Of a DNA stretch of 64,000 nt, positions 51,944 to 60,189 are shown one piece after another. This stretch comes from Bdellovibrionota bacterium. GTDB taxonomy: Bacteria; Bdellovibrionota; Bdellovibrionia; Bdellovibrionales; JAMPXM01. Location: contig CAUJGS010000040.1 of the NCBI GenBank assembly GCA_963170185.1, positions 47,388 through 111,387 of the forward strand. Reading direction: 5' to 3'. Positions within the stretch are counted from its first letter, which is position 1, and the number at the start of each line of letters is the position of its first letter. The notes under the pieces are model-generated. The model saw only the letters and a list, made by a program, of their open reading frames with translations. It was not told the DNA's origin and made no database searches. A program made the position numbers and the translations under genes.

Positions 51944-52288
51944 TTACGCTGTTAGCTCCAATCCACGCGGGTGGCGTCTGCGTGAAAGACGTTTGGCGTG
52001 ATCACGACGGAGTATCTTCTCCACCGTTTTCACTGCATCGCGGACCGCTGCATGCCAGCTTCCCGCTTGTTTATCGACATGAATCGGCGCGCGATGCGCC
52101 GGCTTCAAGGAAATCCCGACGTGAAACAGCTTCGCCGCTGTTGCTCGATCGTGATTCAAAGTCACCTCCACTCTCGTGTCGTGACGCTCGATGTATTTCG
52201 CTAACGCGGCATGGACCTGCTCCTCCACATAGCTAGTCAAGTGCTCGCGCGACTCGAAATCCCGGTAGGTAGTGACTGTCTTGAACAT
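51944..52288 (-). CDS. Ribosome hibernation-promoting factor family (RaiA/HPF-like)
   Basis: A 114-residue HPF domain protein. The N-terminal TVTTYRDFESREHLTSYVEEQVHAALAKYIERHDTRVEVTLNHDRA block and VGISLKPAHRAPIHVDKQAGSWHAAVRDAVKTVEKILRRD match the short-form sigma54-modulation/S30EA fold. It would bind the 30S subunit in stationary or attack-phase cells. AAGGAGG precedes the ATG. It has no long C-terminal dimerisation domain. The 3' end runs into the dispersed repeat. Confidence 0.88.
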   Translation of the reverse strand: MFKTVTTYRDFESREHLTSYVEEQVHAALAKYIERHDTRVEVTLNHDRATAAKLFHVGISLKPAHRAPIHVDKQAGSWHAAVRDAVKTVEKILRRDHAKRLSRRRHPRGLELTA

Positions 52289-52354
52289 CTCTCAACCTCC
52301 TTGGTTATGCGTAGTATCTCGGATTTGGACATAAATAAAAAATCGATTATTTCG

Positions 52355-52383
52355 TTAGCACCCATACGAATTTTGAATATATA
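52355..52383 (+). promoter_or_regulatory. Possible sigma70-type promoter of the amidotransferase-ligase fusion gene
   Basis: TTAGCA (52355-52360) and TATATA (52378-52383) are separated by 17 bp, about 55 bases before the start at 52437. The match to TTGACA/TATAAT is moderate (four bases each) but spacing is right, and the surrounding DNA is AT-rich. Confidence 0.35.
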
Positions 52384-52436
52384 AAACAGAGCGTTAAGAC
52401 TGGAGAAAAGGCCGTAAGGCGAACTAGCACTTATAC

Positions 52437-54410
52437 ATGACATCGAACTTTTCTAATGCCGCGCCGAGCGCCATGAAAGCCCGACCGATAAAGGTCGGCA
52501 TTTCGCCAAGATTCCAATACAAGTTCCATACCGACTTCGGTGTTCAAGACCGCGTTGTACAATATCTCGAGCAATCTCTTTCACACTGGGTGACAGATCT
52601 CGGCGGCTTGAGTCTGATGATTCCCTCTGTCAGCGGTCAGAGTTCGACTCCGTCGGAATACATCGATCCATCCGATTACGCGCGAGAACTCGATGCGCTG
52701 ATTTTACAAGGCGGTACCGACGTCGGTGTCGATTTGATCCGCGACCGCTATGAACTGGCGCTCATCAAAGCTTTTCATGGCCTCGGCAAACCCGTTCTCG
52801 GCGTATGCCGCGGTCACCAACTTCTAAACGTCTATTTTGGCGGGACGCTGATCTCCGATATCGCCACGCGCCTACCCGAGGCGTCGCCACACGTGAACCC
52901 GGAGCTTTACGAAAAACTCTATCACCCCATCGACTTCGTCGAAGATGGCATTCTGAAAAGCATCTACGGCGATGAAACTCGTCGCGACGTGGTCTCCATT
53001 CACCATCAGGCCATCGATCGACTCGGCGACGGGCTTCAAATCGAGGCGATCTCGAAAGCCGATGGCATCATCGAGGCCGTCTCGCTTAAGAGCGACTCGT
53101 TCGTGCTCGGAGTGCAATGGCACCCGGAGTTCCACGTCCAAAGCGAGCAAGTCGATCAGCTTTTGCCAAGCGCACCTCTACTAAGCGCACTCATCCAAAG
53201 CGCACGCGCCAGAAAACAATCGCGCAAACCAAGACCCCTCTCGCATCGCCGCGAACGCCTGGAATTCGGCAAAAGCGAACCGCTCACAATGGGCGTGGAA
53301 CTCGAGTTTCAGTTGATCGATCCAACGAACCAGGATCTTCTGCCATGCGCGCCGGATCTTCTCGAAGCCGTAAAAGGCGACTCGGATAAAATCAAATCCG
53401 AGATCTTTCAAAGCATGATCGAAGTCGAAACCGGAATCTGTCGTACGGCCAAAGAGGCCGAACGCGATCTCTCGGCGACGCTGAAAGTGCTCTCCCAAGC
53501 CTGTGAAACACGCGGCGCTCAACTGGCGGCCGCCGGCACTCATCCTTTCGCTTCTTACCTGGATCGCCTTCTTACACCCGCGCCTCGCTACACGGAACTC
53601 GTGGATCGCAACCAATGGATCGCAAGGCGACTCGTGATCTTCGGCCTTCACGTCCATATCGGAATGCCCAACGCAGAGGCGTCGATTCACGTGATGAACG
53701 CCTTCATGTATCACTTACCGCTTTTGCTTGGCCTCTCTGCAAGTTCACCGTTTTGGCATGGTGACGACACCGGCTTGGCCTCCTCGCGTTCGACATTCTT
53801 CGAGTCCACGCCAACCGGCGGCCATCCAATCATGGTCGAATCCTGGAGCGAATTCGAAGATCTCTACTTCCGCATGTTCGCCTCGAAAGCCATCGGATCA
53901 CCAAAGGACCTCTGGTGGGATCTTCGCCCCAGCCCTCACTTCGGAACCTTGGAGATTCGCGTCTGCGACATCATGCCGACGCTACAAGAAAATATCGCGG
54001 TGGCCGCGCTCAAACACGCCATGGCCGCTCACTTCTTGGAAAAGCTTCGCGACGGTCAACATGTTCAGACCCCGTCGGATTGGCAATATCGAGAAAACAA
54101 GTGGCGAGCGACAAGACACGGTTTGGACTTTGACTTCATCGTCAGTGACTGGGGAGAAACGCGACCTGCCAAAGAGGCACTGCTGCAACTCATCGACACT
54201 GTCTCGACGGCCAGAATCCCAACCGGCCCTCATCAAGAGCAAGCCGCCGGCGACCTTTACGTCCAAGAGTTTCAAAATCTTCGAAAAATCGTCGCCAATG
54301 GCCCCGCCTTCACCAGGTTTCGAGGTCTTTACGAAAAAAGCTCCAAACTGCAGGACGTCGTACGGCACAGTTGTGAGGAGTTTCGCGGCAATCGCCCCAT
54401 CTGGAGTTGA
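52437..54410 (+). CDS. Class I amidotransferase-like hydrolase fused to GCS2 (YbdK-type) carboxylate-amine ligase
   Basis: A 657-residue two-domain enzyme. Residues 17-255 form a peptidase C26/class I glutamine-amidotransferase fold like PuuD: QGGTDVG, the nucleophile elbow GVCRGHQLLN (Cys124), SIHHQAIDRLG and GVQWHPEF with His229 and Glu231. Residues about 270-657 form a GCS2/YbdK-type ligase (LTMGVELEFQL near 284-293, VETGICRTAKEAERDL, GTHPFASY, HVHIGMP, SRSTFFESTPTGG, LEIRVCDIMPT), which joins an acid to an amine with ATP. Start ATG 52437 has weak Shine-Dalgarno. It could make and trim gamma-glutamyl compounds. I know of no standard annotation for the fusion. Confidence 0.88.
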   Translation: MTSNFSNAAPSAMKARPIKVGISPRFQYKFHTDFGVQDRVVQYLEQSLSHWVTDLGGLSLMIPSVSGQSSTPSEYIDPSDYARELDALILQGGTDVGVDLIRDRYELALIKAFHGLGKPVLGVCRGHQLLNVYFGGTLISDIATRLPEASPHVNPELYEKLYHPIDFVEDGILKSIYGDETRRDVVSIHHQAIDRLGDGLQIEAISKADGIIEAVSLKSDSFVLGVQWHPEFHVQSEQVDQLLPSAPLLSALIQSARARKQSRKPRPLSHRRERLEFGKSEPLTMGVELEFQLIDPTNQDLLPCAPDLLEAVKGDSDKIKSEIFQSMIEVETGICRTAKEAERDLSATLKVLSQACETRGAQLAAAGTHPFASYLDRLLTPAPRYTELVDRNQWIARRLVIFGLHVHIGMPNAEASIHVMNAFMYHLPLLLGLSASSPFWHGDDTGLASSRSTFFESTPTGGHPIMVESWSEFEDLYFRMFASKAIGSPKDLWWDLRPSPHFGTLEIRVCDIMPTLQENIAVAALKHAMAAHFLEKLRDGQHVQTPSDWQYRENKWRATRHGLDFDFIVSDWGETRPAKEALLQLIDTVSTARIPTGPHQEQAAGDLYVQEFQNLRKIVANGPAFTRFRGLYEKSSKLQDVVRHSCEEFRGNRPIWS

Positions 54411-54481
54411 AATATATTCCATTGACCATGCGCCCCCAAAAAGAGGAGCTTGATCGCCTATTCAGCTGAGAGGGGAATCAG

Positions 54482-56323
54482 ATGATGAGGGGTCCGTTTC
54501 TATTCGTTCAAGCTTTGATCACGATCACTTTGATCGCAGGTTGCTCGTTCAATTCACAAACATCAGACACATCCGTTGTCGGCGAACAGAGCGAAGCCAT
54601 TCGCCCTCTTTCGCAAGCCGAAGCCACGGCGGACTACGACTCGATGGTCGCCGCTATTCAATCGCTCTACGGCCCACTGGAGTACAAAGAGCGCCGCTTC
54701 GGATACAAATTCGAATCGGAAGCCGCTTCGATCCGCTCAAAACTTGCGACGGCAAAATCTGACAACGACAAGTTCTCGGTCTATCTCGAGCTTCTTCGTA
54801 AACTCGAAGACGGTCACGTTTCGCTCTCGATGCCAATTCGCGAGCGCTTCGAGATCCCCGCGATCGTCATGCCGGTTGAAGGCAAATTCGTCTTCTCGAC
54901 CGTCAACCCATCGCTTGCGCCTTACGGTCTCGCGAAAGGCGACGAACTTCTCTCTGTCGACGGCGTCACGCCAGAAGACGCTCTTAAGACGATCCTCAAA
55001 TACACGTGGTTCGCGAACGCCGAGAGCGATCGCCACATGATTTTCTATTTCCTCTTCCGTCCTTCTTACATTCCAGAGCTTGTGCCCACGCAAGAATTCG
55101 CTCAGATCGAATTCGCGAAACCAGACGGTCGCAAGGTTATGGCCCGCATCGCTTGGAAAAAAACAAGCCCACAGCAGCGCACCGAACTCGTACCACGCTC
55201 CGACGCATCGGATGAAAACACCGATGACGAAGCAAACAGCCACCTCGCCGAAAAGTTCCTCGGCAAAAAAGCACTGACTTCGGCCACACTGACAGAACGT
55301 CTTCAAGCCGTTCAAGCGGCTGAAATGACATCCGATTCGACAAGCGTCGGCGACATGGGCGGCGACGGCCCATGGTACTGGAGTCCGAAGCTTAAGAAGA
55401 AGTTCGCTGTGACCATGGTCACACCAGAGCGCGAACGCGTTCAGAGCTTCTTCAACCTTTGGGAGCGTGAACTCGACGTCTTCTCTCCGGCTCCTTCGAA
55501 ACCAGGCAAGATTCCAGATACACTTCCAAACCTCTGGGCGGCACTCTACCGTCACAACGGCAAAACCGTTCTGATGCTTCGCCAGCCGCACTACTCGCCA
55601 GACGACTTCACGGTGAATCTCGCGATGTATTCGGCCTTGATCGAACAGTACCAACCAATCGCCGACACACTGATCATCGATCAGACGCACAATCCTGGCG
55701 GAATCGCGACTTATACAGAGTCGTTTGCGCAGCTCTTTGCACCGAAAGGCTTAAACGGATTCGTTCAGTTCTTAAACACGGACCGCCTGTGGTTCACACG
55801 CCTCATCAACTTCTGGACAGGGCTTGATGCGGTAACGGCTTCGACGGTGACTGGCTCACGTATTCTCTCGCTGGCAAAAGGCCTCGAGCGTGACTCCGAA
55901 GCCGGCCTTCGCCTGACACGCAATCCTTTTAGCTTCTCGCTTCGCGAAGTTCTTCCTCCGGCTCCAGGCGGCGCTGTTTGGACAAAGCCTGTTCTCGTCT
56001 TGATCGACGAGCTCTGCGGATCGGGTGGCGACTCGTTCCCCATGTTGGTTAAAGCCAACGGCCTTGGAAAGCTCTTCGGCAACCGCACGTCCGGTCTCGG
56101 CGGCAGCGTTGAGAAGGTCATCGACCTTCCATTTAGCCGCTCGTCACTGAACCTCACTCGCGGTCTTTTCACAGCCTTCAAAGCTGATGGCCAATACGCA
56201 GATTCCGACTTCGTTGAAAACAACGGCGTCACGCCAGACGTTAGCTACCTGCACACAGTCAAAGACTTCCGCGATGGTTTCGAAGCCTACTTCAAAGCCG
56301 TCAGCGACGAAGCCACCAAGTAA
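54482..56323 (+). CDS. S41-family C-terminal processing peptidase-like lipoprotein
   Basis: A 613-residue lipoprotein (lipobox LIAGC, Cys21). A helical domain (TADYDSMVAAIQSLYGPL) precedes a PDZ-like segment (FVFSTVNPSLAPYGLAKGDELLSVDGVTPEDALKTIL). The tail-specific protease core ends with TKPVLVLIDELCGSGGDSFPMLVKANGLGKLFGNRTSGLGGSVEKV, with the catalytic Ser in GSGGDSF. The Lys of the dyad is likely in the same fold but not confirmed. An Asp/Glu-rich insert at 240-275 is unusual. RBS GAGGGGA precedes the ATG. Its end runs into the dispersed repeat. Confidence 0.88.
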   Translation: MMRGPFLFVQALITITLIAGCSFNSQTSDTSVVGEQSEAIRPLSQAEATADYDSMVAAIQSLYGPLEYKERRFGYKFESEAASIRSKLATAKSDNDKFSVYLELLRKLEDGHVSLSMPIRERFEIPAIVMPVEGKFVFSTVNPSLAPYGLAKGDELLSVDGVTPEDALKTILKYTWFANAESDRHMIFYFLFRPSYIPELVPTQEFAQIEFAKPDGRKVMARIAWKKTSPQQRTELVPRSDASDENTDDEANSHLAEKFLGKKALTSATLTERLQAVQAAEMTSDSTSVGDMGGDGPWYWSPKLKKKFAVTMVTPERERVQSFFNLWERELDVFSPAPSKPGKIPDTLPNLWAALYRHNGKTVLMLRQPHYSPDDFTVNLAMYSALIEQYQPIADTLIIDQTHNPGGIATYTESFAQLFAPKGLNGFVQFLNTDRLWFTRLINFWTGLDAVTASTVTGSRILSLAKGLERDSEAGLRLTRNPFSFSLREVLPPAPGGAVWTKPVLVLIDELCGSGGDSFPMLVKANGLGKLFGNRTSGLGGSVEKVIDLPFSRSSLNLTRGLFTAFKADGQYADSDFVENNGVTPDVSYLHTVKDFRDGFEAYFKAVSDEATK

Positions 56324-56471
56324 ACGCGAGAAAGCGGTATAAAATTCGAGCGTGCAACTGCACGCTCGAAAGCTTCTGAAACGCTTGCGCGAAGAAGCGG
56401 TAGAAAAGAATTCGAGCGTGCCACTGCACGCTCGACAGCTTTCGAAGTGCTTGCACGAGAAAGCGATATAT
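56324..56471 (+). repeat. Dispersed two-hairpin repeat, tandem plus-strand copies
   Basis: Two complete units follow the S41 stop: unit 1 has a 26-nt near-perfect palindrome (56345-56370, TTCGAGCG / CGCTCGAA) and GCTTCT / AGAAGC (56372-56398); unit 2 has TCGAGCG / CGCTCGA (56412-56435) and GCTTTC / GAAAGC (56438-56465). A partial unit precedes them (56324-56340). Stem bases change together between units. Confidence 0.8.
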
Positions 56472-57137
56472 CTAAACGGGGATGTTTTCGAATGTCCCTG
56501 TTTGATCGTTCAACTGCGAAAGCTCGCCCGACTCCAGATCAAAGTAGACTCCGTGAAGAGTCAGACGACCCTCTTTGATCGCGGCCTGAATAAACGGAAA
56601 CGTTCTCAAGTTTTGAATTGAAACGATGATCGATTCTAGCTCGCAGTGACGACAAAGAACATCTTCTTCCTCGGGGGTCGTCGCAGGAGGGTTGGCGGCA
56701 AGCACCTTCTCTTTCGCATCACGTGCGATCTCCATCCAACGGCTCACAAAACTCGAACTCGATGTCGGCTTGTGTTGATTCAACATGAGCGCCCGAATCC
56801 CACCGCACTGTCTATGGCCAAGAACGATGATGTTCTCAACGCGAATATTTTCGACAGCGAACTCGATCGCCGAGCTGACCCCGTGAAACTTACCCTGCAC
56901 CTCAAACGGCGGAACAAGATTGGCGACGTTGCGCACGACAAAGATCTCGCCGGGAGATGCACCGGAGAGCATCGCCGGGTCGACTCGCGAATCGCTGCAC
57001 GCGATAATCATGGTCTTAGGCGATTGGCCTGCCTGAAGGACTCGGCGGTAAACAGAGTCATCGTCGTTAAAATAGCGGTCGTGGAACTTGCGGAAACCAG
57101 CGATGAATTTCAAGACATCTTTGTTTGCCATGCTCAT
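56472..57137 (-). CDS. Beta-class carbonic anhydrase
   Basis: A 221-residue zinc enzyme that interconverts CO2 and bicarbonate. Zinc ligands Cys47, His108 and Cys111 (IACSDSR and LGHRQCGG) and the Asp49/Arg51 dyad are intact. Related motifs ASPGEIFVVRNVANLVPP, GVSSAIEFAVENIRVENIIVLGH also match. It is cytoplasmic. A start at ATG 57137 or two codons later is equally good. Its 3' end abuts the dispersed repeat (convergent with the S41 gene). Confidence 0.95.
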   Translation of the reverse strand: MSMANKDVLKFIAGFRKFHDRYFNDDDSVYRRVLQAGQSPKTMIIACSDSRVDPAMLSGASPGEIFVVRNVANLVPPFEVQGKFHGVSSAIEFAVENIRVENIIVLGHRQCGGIRALMLNQHKPTSSSSFVSRWMEIARDAKEKVLAANPPATTPEEEDVLCRHCELESIIVSIQNLRTFPFIQAAIKEGRLTLHGVYFDLESGELSQLNDQTGTFENIPV

Positions 57138-57211
57138 TCCGGTACCTGCGTCAGGGCGTGAGCGTCAACTATTCATTTTGACTGCGGCGCATGGCTCTTT
57201 AAGATGAAGAG

Positions 57212-58591
57212 ATGGCCTCACGTATGTTCGCAATCCTTGCCTGCCTTATTGTGGTCTCCGGCCTGCCGCAGGTAAGCGAGGCTCGGGATTGGAAAGTGGA
57301 GGCCGAGGGCCAACTGGGCCTTGAGGGGCGTTTTTTTCCCGATGCGACCGGCCAGGCCCGCTCTTCCGAAACATGGATATCACCGCTTCTGGACTTCTCG
57401 TTAAAAAATCGGCAGCTACGCCGCTGGTCACTTTCGACGCGAGTCTCCGGGCAATACCTCGTCGGCGACGAAAATAAAATCTGGAATCAATCCGGTTCGC
57501 CACACTATTTCGAAGAACAGGAGCTGGCGCTTGAGTACCGCATTCGTCGTCATCGATTTCGCGTGGGCACTTCGACTCTTCGCTGGGGAATTCTCGATCT
57601 CTATGACCCGCTCGATCAGGTCAACTCGCGCCGATTCGAAAATCCGATCTCATCGGAAAAGCGCGGTGACCCCATGCTGCTCTGGCAGTACTCAAAACCT
57701 GGTCGTGAGGTCTCCGCAAACTTCGAGGCCTTCTATATCCCCAGGAAAAAGCTCTCGATTCTGCCTTCCGAAAAAAGCACCTGGCTTCCCCGCGAAGTCT
57801 ACGTCCCGAATCTCTCGGAAGCAGAGTTTCTACTTCCGCGCGAACTCGTTTACCAGTATCTCGGTCACGAAGAACTCGACGGCAGCCTAAGTCATGCCTA
57901 CGGCGCACGTATCGTGTTTCGCGCCGACTCGACGGAAACAGCTCTGCAATACGACGAAGGCGCCGGCGCGTTTCCAAACGTGCGTCCCGAAGTTTCGGGC
58001 ACCGTCGTGGCCGTGCCTCCACAATCAGATCGCACGCAGATCCAAGCCGATCCGCTGATCAAGCTCACGGAGGTTTACTATCGTGAACGTCACTTTGGCG
58101 GAAGCTTCACCAAGTCGTTTGCGACATCTTTGCTACGTCTTCAAATTGCACGCACCGAACGGCTTTACGCTGGCCGCGACCTGGCCCGCGACCGCACGGA
58201 TCTCACCATTGGTTACGAAAAATCAATCGGCGCCAGCACTCTGCTCGCGCAAGTCTACGCGAACCTGTTACGTCTGGACGTAAAAACCAGCGACAGCGCA
58301 GAGTCGGGAAACGATTTAGCGTCGATGTCCTCACTCTTCGACCGCGCGTTTGCTCTCGGCTGGCGCTACCCGCTAGGCGATAGCTCCTCGCTCCTAGTCG
58401 GCGGACTCTACGCTCCAGGTTCGCAAACGGATGGATGGACCGCCATTGGAATGTCTTCGCTAAGTCTTGCACTGACGGATTCTCTCACGATGGATTTTGG
58501 ATTTAATCTCATGGAGTCAGGCAAACGCGGTCCGCTCTCGCCATTCGCACGAAACGACGGCGCTCAACTAAAACTCACCGCGATTTTTTAA
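57212..58591 (+). CDS. Outer-membrane beta-barrel protein
   Basis: A 459-residue secreted protein with a signal peptide (about 1-24, SEA-RD) and alternating amphipathic strands over the whole length (FRVGTSTLRWGILDLYDPLDQVNS, LAFALGWRYPLG, LTMDFGFNLMES), ending in IF, which is typical of an outer-membrane porin. The TSTLRWGILDLYDPLDQVNSRRFENP block is like DUF1302-type barrels seen beside RND exporters, which fits the RND gene nearby, although the exact family is not established. The neighbour on the minus strand starts 1.5 kb away and ends 3 bp after it. Confidence 0.82.
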   Translation: MASRMFAILACLIVVSGLPQVSEARDWKVEAEGQLGLEGRFFPDATGQARSSETWISPLLDFSLKNRQLRRWSLSTRVSGQYLVGDENKIWNQSGSPHYFEEQELALEYRIRRHRFRVGTSTLRWGILDLYDPLDQVNSRRFENPISSEKRGDPMLLWQYSKPGREVSANFEAFYIPRKKLSILPSEKSTWLPREVYVPNLSEAEFLLPRELVYQYLGHEELDGSLSHAYGARIVFRADSTETALQYDEGAGAFPNVRPEVSGTVVAVPPQSDRTQIQADPLIKLTEVYYRERHFGGSFTKSFATSLLRLQIARTERLYAGRDLARDRTDLTIGYEKSIGASTLLAQVYANLLRLDVKTSDSAESGNDLASMSSLFDRAFALGWRYPLGDSSSLLVGGLYAPGSQTDGWTAIGMSSLSLALTDSLTMDFGFNLMESGKRGPLSPFARNDGAQLKLTAIF

Positions 58592-58593
58592 CA

Positions 58594-60108
58594 CTATTGA
58601 ATCACGCGAATGACAGCGGTGCCGGATGCGGCGTCGCAGTCAAGTTCGAGGCCGCGAGTCAGTTGCAGAATGCCGAACTCGTTCACCGACTGACCCAAGA
58701 GCTTTTCGAACTCGGGCTGAAGGCTTTCTAAAATCGTGTCATGAGCGATGCTCGTACTCGGGTTTTCTTCGCTGACATACTTCTCATGAAACTTCGAACT
58801 CAAACTCATCGACAACACACGCGGCTGAAAGTCTTTTCCGGCGCGAAGTCGCGACGGAAGACTGAAATACACGATCGGCTTCAGACCAAGGGAGCCCGAG
58901 TTTTGAGGTTGCTGCAAGACCATCCAGCTTCCTATATCGGCGCGGGCTTCAAGCTGTCGCGAACCGGCGTCGCAGGCCAAACGAACACGACTCGCCATCG
59001 TCGTTGAAAATGCAAAGGGCGCATTCTTCGGATAACGCATTAGATCCGGGAATGCGAAGAACTGCTTGAATCTCGAATCCATCAGATCACGAAATCCCTG
59101 TACCTCTTGCCCCAAAGTCCAATTGCTCCAAACACCCGGTGCAAAATAAGACTGCGCCAAAGATTCGAGATTCGCCACCGCAACGCTAATCGTCAGCACA
59201 TCGGTAACCTGCGTCTGAATCGGGAAGTCAGCAACCGGGACCTCAACGATCGGGCGATCCAAAGAAACCTTGAAAGCCCCTTTTAGGCGGGCTCCGCTGG
59301 CCGTCTTTTCGTACGAAACCGTACGGAAGCCCGCAAAGCCTTTTCCTCCTGGCAGCAAGGCATCGCTCACCGAGTTCTCCAGATGAGCCTGAACATCATC
59401 TAAAAAAGAACGGTCCGTCCAGCGACTGAGAACGGCCTTTAAAATCTCGGTTCGCATCATGTCTTCAACGCCAAGAGGTCCCTCGCAACGAAGTACGACT
59501 TGCGGTTCGTCATACAACATCGAAAGCGAGAACTGGTCAAAACTGACTCGCGGGCGTTTTTCTTCTGCGTGAAGGCGAGTTCTAGCGAAAAACGGAACTT
59601 CTTTTGCCCCCCAGCTGACCATCATATCCTGGCAAGTGGCCTTAAGCTGAATGCGTGCCCGCACACCCGCGATCTCGCGCACAATCACGGTGTCGATCAC
59701 CAGTTTCTGCATGCGGATTTCAAGAGCGTTGATCCAACCCTCAAGCCACGGCCCTTTGCCATCAACGCCGGCACGACCACGCACCGCTGCTTGCAGTTCG
59801 ACACCTGAGATCTTCATCGGATAGGGATCACTCAGTTCAATATCCGGAATCGTTTCCTGAAACCTGAGACCTGATTCCAGAGAACGCGAAAAAATCTTGA
59901 GGAGACTTTGATCGAGCGCATTCTGAGACGAAGGCAACGCGACATGAACTGGAACTTCCGTCGAATAAAGCCCTTCCGCCCCTAGAGATCGCGACGGCAC
60001 AAGCAATAACATCGCGACCAACAACACCGCCACGACGTTGCCATGGGTGACGCGGCCTGCGGCAGCGGTCGCATTTCGAATTGTGTAGAAATCCTCTCTT
60101 AAGTTCAC
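58594..60108 (-). CDS. Secreted 504-residue protein of unknown function
   Basis: A secreted protein with a membrane-like signal segment at about 24-42 (NVVAVLLVAMLLLVPSRSLG) and a start at GTG 60108 after GGAG. The mature part is rich in beta structure with two Cys pairs (CQDMMVSW, RCEGPLG; LACDAGSR, LELDCDAAS), and looks two-lobed. There is no recognised family. It is divergent from the RND-LolA fusion and convergent with the barrel gene, so the three may form an envelope lipid or hydrophobe transport set (inference). Confidence 0.75.
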   Translation of the reverse strand: MNLREDFYTIRNATAAAGRVTHGNVVAVLLVAMLLLVPSRSLGAEGLYSTEVPVHVALPSSQNALDQSLLKIFSRSLESGLRFQETIPDIELSDPYPMKISGVELQAAVRGRAGVDGKGPWLEGWINALEIRMQKLVIDTVIVREIAGVRARIQLKATCQDMMVSWGAKEVPFFARTRLHAEEKRPRVSFDQFSLSMLYDEPQVVLRCEGPLGVEDMMRTEILKAVLSRWTDRSFLDDVQAHLENSVSDALLPGGKGFAGFRTVSYEKTASGARLKGAFKVSLDRPIVEVPVADFPIQTQVTDVLTISVAVANLESLAQSYFAPGVWSNWTLGQEVQGFRDLMDSRFKQFFAFPDLMRYPKNAPFAFSTTMASRVRLACDAGSRQLEARADIGSWMVLQQPQNSGSLGLKPIVYFSLPSRLRAGKDFQPRVLSMSLSSKFHEKYVSEENPSTSIAHDTILESLQPEFEKLLGQSVNEFGILQLTRGLELDCDAASGTAVIRVIQ

Positions 60109-60189
60109 CGCTCTTAGCTCCGAATTATTTCTCGTGATCGACGTCGTCCAAGAAACTCATCGGCGTCGAGCTCTGAAGGAGAAAGTACT

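Noticed and set aside
54737..55690. 317-codon minus-strand frame opposite the S41 peptidase
   Set aside because: Its composition is atypical and the plus-strand protein has strong lipobox and protease motifs.
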